Source of the DNA: Escherichia hormaechei_A
GTDB lineage: Bacteria; Pseudomonadota; Gammaproteobacteria; Enterobacterales; Enterobacteriaceae
Reading direction: 5' to 3'
Assembly (NCBI GenBank): GCA_042434945.1
Contig: CP170191.1
Coordinates: 2,728,001-2,792,000, forward strand
Length of the DNA: 64,000 nucleotides
Below are positions 54,801-62,183 of this stretch, piece after piece. Both the position numbers and the translations under genes were made by a program. Under the pieces are notes generated by a model. The model saw only the letters and a program-made list of their open reading frames with translations, searched no databases and was not told the origin of the DNA. The stretch's first letter is position 1. The number at the start of each line of letters is the position of its first letter.

Positions 54801-56007
54801 GTTATTAGCTGTCCCGGCGCTGATTATTGGCGTGGCGTCGAGCCTGGTGCTCATCGTCGTCATGAAAGTGGCGGCGGTGCTGCAAACGATTTTATGGACC
54901 GCGCTTCCGGTAAAACTCGGCATCAGCATTGACTCGCCGGGCTGGATCATGATGATGCTGACCCTGACCGGGATTGCCGTAGGGCTGGTGATCCGCTATA
55001 GCCCGGGTCATGCCGGGCCGGACCCGGCACTGGAACCCTTGATTGGCGCCCCTGTCTCTCCCTCTGCTCTGCCGGGGCTTATTATCGCGCTGATTATCGG
55101 TCTTGCGGGCGGCGTAAGCCTCGGGCCTGAACATCCCATTATGGCGGTTAATATCGAGCTGGCGGTCTTTCTGGGGGCGCGTCTTTTTCCGCGCGTTGGC
55201 GCGCTGGACTGGACGATCCTGGCGTCAGCAGGCACCATCGGGGCGCTGTTTGGCACTCCGGTCGCGGCTGCGCTCATTTTTTCGCAAACCCTCAGCAGTG
55301 ATCATGAAGTACCGCTGTGGGATAAACTCTTCGCGCCGCTAATGGCCGCCGCTGCGGGAGCCCTCACCACCAGCCTGTTTTTCCATCCCCATTTTTCACT
55401 CTCCATCCCCCACTACGGCCAGATGCAACTCACCGATATTTTCAGCGGTGCCGTCGTCGTCGCGATCGCCATTGCGCTGGGGATGGTCGCGGTGTGGTGT
55501 CTCCCTCGCCTGCATCGTCTGATGCACAGGCTGAAGCATCCGGTGCTGATTCTGGGCATGGGGGGTTTTATTCTGGGCGTTTTAGGCGCCATCGGCGGGA
55601 CGGTTACGCTGTTTAAGGGTCTGGACGAGATGCAGCAGCTGGCCTTCAGCCAGGTCTTTAGCGTCTCCGATTATCTGCTGTTCGCGCTGGTAAAACTGGC
55701 GGCGCTGGTGGTCGCTGCGGCCTGTGGTTTCCGGGGAGGTCGTATCTTCCCGGCGGTATTTGTTGGCGTCGCGCTGGGGCTGATGCTGCATGAGCACGTT
55801 GACGCTGTCCCTGCGGCGATTACCGTCTCCTGTTCCATTCTGGGGCTGGTACTGGTGGTCACGCGCGATGCGTGGCTGAGCCTGTTTATGGCGGCCGTTG
55901 TCGTGCCGGATACCACGCTTCTGCCGCTGCTCTGTATCGTGATGTTGCCCGCCTGGCTCCTGCTGGCGGGCAAACCGATGCTGATGGGATGGCGAAACGA
56001 CAGGTAA
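54772..56007 (+). CDS. yfeO: Voltage-gated ClC-type ion channel family protein YfeO
   Basis: This 411-aa polytopic inner-membrane protein is distantly related to ClC chloride channels/antiporters. About ten helices are visible, with the selectivity-like segments GGVSLGPEHPIM and GFRGGRIFPAVFVGVALG. The transported ion is unknown. The stop codon (56005-56007) directly abuts the last base of the convergent ipdC gene. The sequence is diverged from K-12 after the first residues. Confidence 0.9.
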   Translation: MLHPRARTMLLLAVPALIIGVASSLVLIVVMKVAAVLQTILWTALPVKLGISIDSPGWIMMMLTLTGIAVGLVIRYSPGHAGPDPALEPLIGAPVSPSALPGLIIALIIGLAGGVSLGPEHPIMAVNIELAVFLGARLFPRVGALDWTILASAGTIGALFGTPVAAALIFSQTLSSDHEVPLWDKLFAPLMAAAAGALTTSLFFHPHFSLSIPHYGQMQLTDIFSGAVVVAIAIALGMVAVWCLPRLHRLMHRLKHPVLILGMGGFILGVLGAIGGTVTLFKGLDEMQQLAFSQVFSVSDYLLFALVKLAALVVAAACGFRGGRIFPAVFVGVALGLMLHEHVDAVPAAITVSCSILGLVLVVTRDAWLSLFMAAVVVPDTTLLPLLCIVMLPAWLLLAGKPMLMGWRNDR

Positions 56008-57666
56008 TCAGGCGTTATTGCGCGCCTCCAGCGCTTTGGTCAGCGCGCTCAGCAGCGGCGGAATATCGGCTTTCGGCAGCATCAGCTCGATCAGCGAAAG
56101 CCGCTCATGGTGTGCCACTTTATCCAGCACCTCCGCCAGCGCTTCCGCTTCGCTGACGCGCCAGCACTCTGCCTGAGGCGCCAGGCTCAGCGCCTGCGGG
56201 ATCTGCGTCCAGTTCCAGAGGGCAATATCGTTATAGCGCTGCTCCGGCCCGTGGATGGCCCTTTCCACCGTGTATCCTTCGTTGTTAAGCACCAGAATAA
56301 TCGGGCGCTGTTTGTCGCGCAGCATCGATCCCAGCTCCTGAATGGTCAACTGCGCGGCGCCGTCACCCGTCAGGACAATCACGCGTCGGTTCGGACACGC
56401 CGTTTGCGCGCCAAATGCTGCCGCCAGCGTGTAGCCAATCGATCCCCACAGCGGCTGGACGATAAAGTTCACGTCCGCCGGTAAACGCAGATCGATAGCG
56501 CCGAAAGCAGACGTTCCCTGGTCAGCCAGAATAATGTCTCCGGGGCGGATAAACGTTTGCAGGGTACGCCAGAAGCTCTCCTGAGTCAGCGCCCCTTCGA
56601 TAGTCGGGAACGAAAAGCCGCTGTGATCCAATGGCGCTCGCGTATCACGAACATAGGTTTTACACAGCGCTGTCAGCGTTTCAATGGCCTCCCTCATCGG
56701 GATACCCGTAAACCAGACGTCGCCGACGCGGGACGCGTGGGGCTGAACCTCTATCGTCTGGTCTGGCGTCAGCTGGTGGGTAAACCCGGCAGTGAGCGTA
56801 TCGGTAAAGCGCGTGCCAATACACAGCACCGTATCAGCCCCCTCGATGGCCTCTTTGACCGGCGCGGCGCTCGCCGATCCGCTGTAGGTGCCGTAAAAAC
56901 CGCTCTGTCGTTCGTCAAAAATGCCCTTGCCCATCAGCATGGTGGCGTGTGCCATCGGCACCTCTTTCACCCACGTCTGAAGGGCCGTGCGCAGACCATG
57001 GCGGAGTACCAGGAAGTCCGCTAACAGCGCGGTGCGTTTGCTCGTGGACAAGCGCTTTTCGGCAGCCTCACGGAACGCCTGCAAGCAGGCTAAATCAGCC
57101 GGTGCGGGGTTAACAGTGAGAGCGCTTACAGGGGGCGTAGCGGCTTTTTTCGCCACATCAGCGGGCAGCATCAGGTAGCCCGGACGGCGCTCCCGCAGCA
57201 TAGTGGTCAGGACTCTGTCAATTTCATAGCAGGCGTTTTGTTCGGTAAGTACCGCCTGTGCAACGGTGATGGGTTCGCTCATATGATAGAAATGGCGGAA
57301 CTCGCCGTCGCCCAACGTATGGTGCAATAACTCTCCTCGCTGCTGCGCCGCCATACCCGGGGCCCCCACAATATGGAGGACGGGAACATGTTCGGCAAAG
57401 CTGCCCGCCACACCGTTCATGGCGCTTAACTCCCCAACGCCGAATGTCGTCAGGAGCGCGGCAAAGCCCTTACAGCGGGCATAACCGTCTGCGGCGTAAG
57501 ACGCGTTCAGTTCATTGGCACAGCCCACCCAGCAGATGTCCGGGCTGTCTATCACGTGATCGAGAAATTGCAGGTTATAGTCGCCTGGCACACCAAACAG
57601 ATGATCGGCACCACAATCTGTTAGTCGGTCCAGCAGGTAATCGGCGACGCAATAGGGGGTACGCAT
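56008..57666 (-). CDS. ipdC: Indole-3-pyruvate decarboxylase
   Basis: This 552-aa thiamine-diphosphate enzyme decarboxylates indole-3-pyruvate to indole-3-acetaldehyde, the key step of indole-acetic-acid synthesis by plant-associated Enterobacter. Three domains are visible: N-terminal PYR (catalytic Glu in CANELNASYAADGYAR, about residue 52), the middle domain and the C-terminal PP domain with GDGAAQLTIQELGSML ... LNN. It closely resembles the E. cloacae enzyme by recall and is absent from E. coli, which marks this part as Enterobacter-type. A single gene facing yfeO. Confidence 0.95.
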   Translation of the reverse strand: MRTPYCVADYLLDRLTDCGADHLFGVPGDYNLQFLDHVIDSPDICWVGCANELNASYAADGYARCKGFAALLTTFGVGELSAMNGVAGSFAEHVPVLHIVGAPGMAAQQRGELLHHTLGDGEFRHFYHMSEPITVAQAVLTEQNACYEIDRVLTTMLRERRPGYLMLPADVAKKAATPPVSALTVNPAPADLACLQAFREAAEKRLSTSKRTALLADFLVLRHGLRTALQTWVKEVPMAHATMLMGKGIFDERQSGFYGTYSGSASAAPVKEAIEGADTVLCIGTRFTDTLTAGFTHQLTPDQTIEVQPHASRVGDVWFTGIPMREAIETLTALCKTYVRDTRAPLDHSGFSFPTIEGALTQESFWRTLQTFIRPGDIILADQGTSAFGAIDLRLPADVNFIVQPLWGSIGYTLAAAFGAQTACPNRRVIVLTGDGAAQLTIQELGSMLRDKQRPIILVLNNEGYTVERAIHGPEQRYNDIALWNWTQIPQALSLAPQAECWRVSEAEALAEVLDKVAHHERLSLIELMLPKADIPPLLSALTKALEARNNA

Positions 57667-57802
57667 ATTATAAGTGTCCTTCTGACGTTGACCTCACTCT
57701 GAGTATTAAATAAGCGTGAAGCGTGTCCAGAATTGGCGACAATCAGGGTCTGGAAAGAATGCTTTACGAAAAAAGCTGAGCTATGCTCATTTTCTTCAGG
57801 TT

Positions 57803-57820
57803 AGTGTAAACGTATACACT
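57803..57820. promoter_or_regulatory. 18-base palindrome between ipdC and the aldo/keto reductase
   Basis: AGTGTAAACGTATACACT is palindromic except for one central pair. It matches the GalR/GalS-type consensus GTGKAANCGNTTNCAC with one mismatch. It lies 32 bases before the reductase start and about 140 bases before ipdC, so it could control either. Confidence 0.5.
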
Positions 57821-57852
57821 GATGTTTCTTTCCAGCGCCAGAGGTCTCGCCA

Positions 57853-58851
57853 ATGGGTTATCAGCCTGACAAAAATCGTTATCAGACAATGCAATATCGC
57901 CGCTGTGGGCAAAGCGGCCTTAAGCTTCCCGCCATCTCGCTGGGGCTTTGGCATAATTTTGGCGACGCGACGTTACTAGAAAACAGCCGTCAACTTTTAC
58001 AGCGTGCTTTCGATTTGGGTATTACGCATTTTGACCTTGCCAATAATTACGGCCCGCCTCCTGGTTCGGCCGAACGTAATTTCGGGCGCATTTTGCAGGA
58101 GGATTTCCTGCCCTGGCGCGATGAGCTAATCATCTCCACCAAAGCGGGCTACACCATGTGGGACGGGCCTTACGGCGACTGGGGCTCACGTAAATATCTG
58201 ATCGCCAGCCTGGACCAGAGCCTCAGGCGTATGGGGCTGGAGTATGTCGATATTTTCTATCACCACCGCCCGGATCCACAAACGCCGCTACGTGAAACCA
58301 TGAAAGCGCTTGACCATGTGGTGCGTCAGGGCAAGGCGCTGTACATCGGTCTGTCCAACTACCCGGCAGAACGGGCAAGACAGGCGATTGAAATACTGGA
58401 GGATCTGGGCACGCCATGTCTGATCCACCAGCCGAAGTACTCCATGTTTGAACGTGCGCCTGAAGAGGGGTTGCTGGACGTGTTGCAGCAAAAAGGGGTG
58501 GGATGTATCCCCTTCTCCCCCCTGGCGGGCGGACAGTTGACCGATCGCTATCTGAACGGTATCCCGGCGGATTCTCGCGCAGCAAGCGGCAGTAAGTTCC
58601 TTAACCCGGAGCAGATCACCGACAAAAAGCTGGAAAAGGTACGCAAGCTGAATGCGCTGGCGGAAAACCGGGGGCAAAAGCTATCGCAAATGGCACTGGC
58701 CTGGATCCTGCGCCACGATGCGGTGACATCCGTGCTCATCGGCGCAAGCAAGACCGGACAAATTGAAGATGCAGCAGGCGTGCTTGAGAATTGTCGGTTC
58801 ACGGCAGAAGAGCTGAAGACGATAGATACGATCCTGTCCAGTTCAGATTAA
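57853..58851 (+). CDS. Aldo/keto reductase, YghZ (L-glyceraldehyde-3-P reductase) type
   Basis: This 332-aa NADPH-dependent reductase has the TIM-barrel AKR14-like fold. The catalytic tetrad is visible as Asp/Tyr in FDLANNYGPPPGSAE, Lys in IISTKAGY and His in IFYHHRPD; the cofactor segment is VLIGASKTGQIED. YghZ of E. coli reduces L-glyceraldehyde 3-phosphate and methylglyoxal-type aldehydes. The close similarity suggests a detoxifying role, but the natural substrate is not established. It is transcribed away from ipdC. Confidence 0.9.
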   Translation: MGYQPDKNRYQTMQYRRCGQSGLKLPAISLGLWHNFGDATLLENSRQLLQRAFDLGITHFDLANNYGPPPGSAERNFGRILQEDFLPWRDELIISTKAGYTMWDGPYGDWGSRKYLIASLDQSLRRMGLEYVDIFYHHRPDPQTPLRETMKALDHVVRQGKALYIGLSNYPAERARQAIEILEDLGTPCLIHQPKYSMFERAPEEGLLDVLQQKGVGCIPFSPLAGGQLTDRYLNGIPADSRAASGSKFLNPEQITDKKLEKVRKLNALAENRGQKLSQMALAWILRHDAVTSVLIGASKTGQIEDAAGVLENCRFTAEELKTIDTILSSSD

Positions 58852-58977
58852 AAACACTTTTAGCAAAAAGTGCTCTCGTTCATGATTTAGGAGTTGAGGC
58901 GATGAAACGAATGTTTACCAACTCGTAAAATTGCGTTAACAGGTCGCACAGCGGCCCCGATCGTGAAGGAGAAGAGT

Positions 58978-59325
58978 ATGTTCAGGTCACTGATTCTTGC
59001 AGCGGTATTACTGGCTTCGGCCCCGCTGGTCGCCAGTGCGGGCGAAATCACCCTGTTGCCATCGATTAAATTACAAATTGGCGATCGTGATGACTACGGC
59101 AGATACTGGGACGGTGGCTACTGGCGCGACCGTGACTACTGGCATCGCCATTATGAATGGCGTCAAAACCGCTGGTGGAAACACGATAACGGCTATCACC
59201 GTGGCTGGGATAAGCGTAAGGCTTACGAACGCGGCTACCGCGAAGGCTGGAACGATCGCGACGACCGCCGTGGCGGCTGGGGTCACGGAAAAGGCAGAGG
59301 CCACGGTCACGGCCATCACCATTAA
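58978..59325 (+). CDS. ypeC: YpeC, secreted DUF2502 protein
   Basis: This 115-aa exported protein has a signal peptide of about 22 residues (MFRSLILAAVLLASAPLVASAG). The mature part is extraordinarily rich in Arg, Asp, Trp, Tyr, Gly and His (DRDYWHRHYEWRQNRWW and a terminal GHGKGRGHGHGHHH). The family has no known function; the His-rich tail suggests metal binding, and mntH is its convergent neighbour. The start at 58978 has AAGGAGAAG upstream. Confidence 0.88.
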   Translation: MFRSLILAAVLLASAPLVASAGEITLLPSIKLQIGDRDDYGRYWDGGYWRDRDYWHRHYEWRQNRWWKHDNGYHRGWDKRKAYERGYREGWNDRDDRRGGWGHGKGRGHGHGHHH

Positions 59326-59328
59326 CAA

Positions 59329-59355
59329 CAAAAAGGAGCCTTCCGGCTCCTTTTT
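59329..59355. terminator. Bidirectional terminator ypeC / mntH
   Basis: The stem AAAGGAGCC / GGCTCCTTT with loop TTCC is flanked by A and T tracts. Confidence 0.85.
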
Positions 59356-59358
59356 CTT

Positions 59359-60597
59359 TTACAGGCCTGCGGCTGTGCCTATCAGCAACCACAAGTTTAA
59401 CGCCACCACCACGACCACAATGGCCCACCCGGCGCGCTTCACCCACGTCGAATTCACCAGATCGCCCATCAACTTGCTGTCACTGGTGAAAATCAGCAGT
59501 GGAACCAGCGCCAGAGCGATACCAAAACTTAACAGTACCTGACTCATAACCAGAATCCGTGTCGGATCTAATCCCATCAGAATGACAATAAATGACGGCA
59601 ACATGGTGACTGTACGACGCACCCACAGCGGGATATGAAAGCGAATGAAGCCCTGCATCACCACCTGCCCCGCCAGTGTCCCCACCACCGTTGAAGACAG
59701 CCCCGCAGCAACCAGGCTTAATCCAAAGACCGTTGCCGCAGCGTGGCTTAACAGCGGTTGCAGCGTCAGATAAGCCTCATCAAGATCGGCAACACCAGTA
59801 TGACCGGAAAAGTGGAACGCCGCCGCAGCTGTAGCCATCATCGCCAGATTGACAAAACCGGCAATAGTCATGGCGATAGCCACATCCCATTTGGTGGCGG
59901 AATAACGTTGTTGACGCGAACCGCCATGTAAATGCTGAGTGAGCGAGGAGTGCAAATAAATCACATGCGGCATAATCGTCGCCCCTAACACGCCTGCTGC
60001 CAGGAAGACCGCTTCCGAAGTAGGTAAACTCGGGATCACCATTCCTTTACCCAGCTGCGCCAGGTTAGGCTGGGAGAAAATCAACTCGACAATGTAAGCC
60101 GCGGCAACAAACAACAGTAACCCGCCAATCACTTTCTCCAGCGGTTTTTGCCCGCGACGTTGCAGCATTAAAATCAGGAAAGTCGCGATCCCCGTCAGCA
60201 CCGCGCCCTGCAACAACGAAACACCAAGAATGAGTTTAAAACCGATCGCCGCACCAATAAATTCCGCCAGGTCGGTTGCCATCGCAATAATTTCTGCCTG
60301 AACCCAATAGAACCACACTACGGGACGCGGATAGTGATCGCGAATCTGCTCCGCCAGATTTTTACCGGTGGCAATCCCTAGTTTGGCAGAGAGGATCTGA
60401 ATCAGCATCGCCATCAGGTTGGCCCAAACGACAACCCACAGTAGCTGATAGCCGAAGCTAGCACCCGCCTGAATATTGGTCGCAAAGTTACCGGGATCGA
60501 TATAACCAATCGCCGCAATGAACGCAGGTCCCATTAATGCGAGCCTCATCTTGCGCGCCGCCCGTCCGCTGCTACTCTCAACGCGATAGTTCGTCAT
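59359..60597 (-). CDS. mntH: Manganese/H+ symporter MntH (Nramp) (hybrid gene)
   Basis: This 412-aa proton-coupled Mn2+ (and Fe2+) importer has eleven helices. The Nramp DPGNFATN metal-site motif (helix 1) and GATIMPHVIYLHSSL (helix 6 MPH) are intact. By recall residues to about LMGDLVNS equal K-12, but the last ~30 (TWVKRAGWAIVVVVV to GTAAGL) differ, placing a strain junction near 59450. The promoter region contains an MntR palindrome and a Fur-like box. Confidence 0.96.
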   Translation of the reverse strand: MTNYRVESSSGRAARKMRLALMGPAFIAAIGYIDPGNFATNIQAGASFGYQLLWVVVWANLMAMLIQILSAKLGIATGKNLAEQIRDHYPRPVVWFYWVQAEIIAMATDLAEFIGAAIGFKLILGVSLLQGAVLTGIATFLILMLQRRGQKPLEKVIGGLLLFVAAAYIVELIFSQPNLAQLGKGMVIPSLPTSEAVFLAAGVLGATIMPHVIYLHSSLTQHLHGGSRQQRYSATKWDVAIAMTIAGFVNLAMMATAAAAFHFSGHTGVADLDEAYLTLQPLLSHAAATVFGLSLVAAGLSSTVVGTLAGQVVMQGFIRFHIPLWVRRTVTMLPSFIVILMGLDPTRILVMSQVLLSFGIALALVPLLIFTSDSKLMGDLVNSTWVKRAGWAIVVVVVALNLWLLIGTAAGL

Positions 60598-60610
60598 CTT
60601 GTGCCTCTAA

Positions 60611-60630
60611 AACATAGCCTTTGCTATGTT
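60611..60630 (-). promoter_or_regulatory. MntR operator before mntH
   Basis: AACATAGCCTTTGCTATGTT is the known MntR recognition palindrome, 14 bases upstream of the mntH start codon. MntR with Mn2+ would repress. Confidence 0.9.
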
Positions 60631-60643
60631 TCATGCTATGCAA

Positions 60644-60663
60644 AACGAGAATGATTATCAAAT
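60644..60663 (-). promoter_or_regulatory. Fur-like box before mntH
   Basis: On the coding strand this reads TGATAATCATTCTCG near its centre, the typical Fur half-site arrangement. Fur control of mntH is known in E. coli. Confidence 0.65.
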
Positions 60664-60932
60664 TCATTTAAATGGATTGTGGTGATTTCTCTGATAGACC
60701 AGGATTATGACTACGAAAAGATTGATGACTTGAATGTTATGGTTATGTTTAATGTTAGCACATTTACATAACTTTCAGCTTCCATACACAACATAGCAGA
60801 AATGTATGACAGATCACTATTTTTGAAGCCTGTCACAGGACGTCATTATAGTGTGTGTCAGATCTCGTTTTCCTTAACCATGTTACATAGAATGTGCACG
60901 GAAATTTAACCTGCCTCATATTTGGAGCAAAT

Positions 60933-62135
60933 ATGGACCGCGTCCTTCATTTTGTACTGGCACTTGCCGTTGTTGCGATTCTCGCACTGCTGGTAAGCAG
61001 CGACCGCAAAAAAATTCGTATCCGTTATGTTATTCAACTGCTTGTTATCGAAGTGTTACTGGCGTGGTTCTTCCTGAACTCCGACGTTGGTTTAGGCTTC
61101 GTGAAAGGCTTCTCCGAAATGTTCGAAAAACTGCTCGGATTTGCCAACGAAGGGACTAACTTCGTCTTTGGTAGCATGAATGATCAAGGCCTGGCATTCT
61201 TCTTCCTGAAAGTGCTGTGCCCAATCGTCTTTATCTCTGCACTGATCGGTATTCTCCAGCACATTCGCGTGTTGCCGGTGATCATCCGCGCAATTGGTTT
61301 CCTGCTCTCCAAAGTCAACGGCATGGGCAAACTGGAATCCTTTAACGCCGTCAGCTCCCTGATTCTGGGTCAGTCTGAAAACTTTATTGCCTATAAAGAT
61401 ATCCTCGGCAAAATCTCCCGTAATCGTATGTACACCATGGCTGCCACGGCAATGTCCACCGTGTCGATGTCCATCGTTGGTGCATACATGACCATGCTGG
61501 AACCGAAATACGTCGTTGCTGCGCTGGTACTGAACATGTTCAGCACCTTTATCGTGCTGTCGCTGATCAATCCTTACCGTGTTGATGCCAGTGAAGAAAA
61601 CATCCAGATGTCCAACCTGCACGAAGGTCAGAGCTTCTTCGAAATGCTGGGTGAATACATTCTGGCAGGTTTCAAAGTTGCCATTATCGTTGCCGCGATG
61701 CTGATTGGCTTTATCGCCCTGATCGCCGCGCTGAACGCACTGTTTGCCACCGTTACTGGCTGGTTTGGCTACAGCATCTCCTTCCAGGGCATCCTGGGCT
61801 ACATCTTCTATCCGATTGCATGGGTGATGGGTGTTCCTTCCAGTGAAGCACTGCAAGTGGGCAGTATCATGGCGACCAAACTGGTTTCCAACGAGTTCGT
61901 TGCGATGATGGATCTGCAGAAAATTGCTTCCACGCTCTCTCCGCGTGCTGAAGGCATCATCTCTGTGTTCCTGGTTTCCTTCGCTAACTTCTCTTCAATC
62001 GGGATTATCGCAGGTGCAGTTAAAGGCCTGAATGAAGAGCAAGGTAACGTGGTTTCTCGCTTCGGTCTGAAGCTGGTTTACGGCTCTACCCTGGTGAGTG
62101 TGCTGTCTGCGTCAATCGCAGCACTGGTGCTGTAA
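60933..62135 (+). CDS. nupC: Nucleoside/H+ symporter NupC
   Basis: This 400-aa inner-membrane concentrative nucleoside transporter (CNT family) imports pyrimidine nucleosides and adenosine. About ten hydrophobic segments are visible; the CNT-type motif [10 protein letters not shown] and the C-terminal [15 protein letters not shown] are intact. ATG 60933 has GGAG upstream and gives the 400-aa family length; an upstream ATG at 60894 is not conserved. Confidence 0.97.
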
Positions 62136-62151
62136 TGTCATACCGCGTAAT

Positions 62152-62183
62152 AAAAACCGGGAGTCCTCGCTCCCGGTTTTTTT
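62152..62183. terminator. Bidirectional terminator nupC / pdeA
   Basis: The stem CCGGGAG / CTCCCGG is flanked by five As and seven Ts, between the convergent genes. Confidence 0.9.

Larger units (their letters stand above)
60598..60932. other. mntH-nupC divergent control region
   Basis: This 335-base AT-rich spacer contains the MntR and Fur-like sites next to mntH. The rest should hold the nupC promoter, which CRP and CytR control in E. coli. I could not pick a convincing CRP site by eye, and no further gene is seen. Confidence 0.5.
59452..62140. other. E. coli-like block G (mntH core, nupC)
   Basis: MntH except its C-terminus, the mntH-nupC control region and all of NupC agree with K-12 by recall. 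The DNA to the right (pdeA) is strongly diverged. Confidence 0.55.

Noticed and set aside
60700..60900. CRP/CytR sites for nupC
   Set aside because: Expected from E. coli, but no stretch fits TGTGA-N6-TCACA well enough to report by eye.
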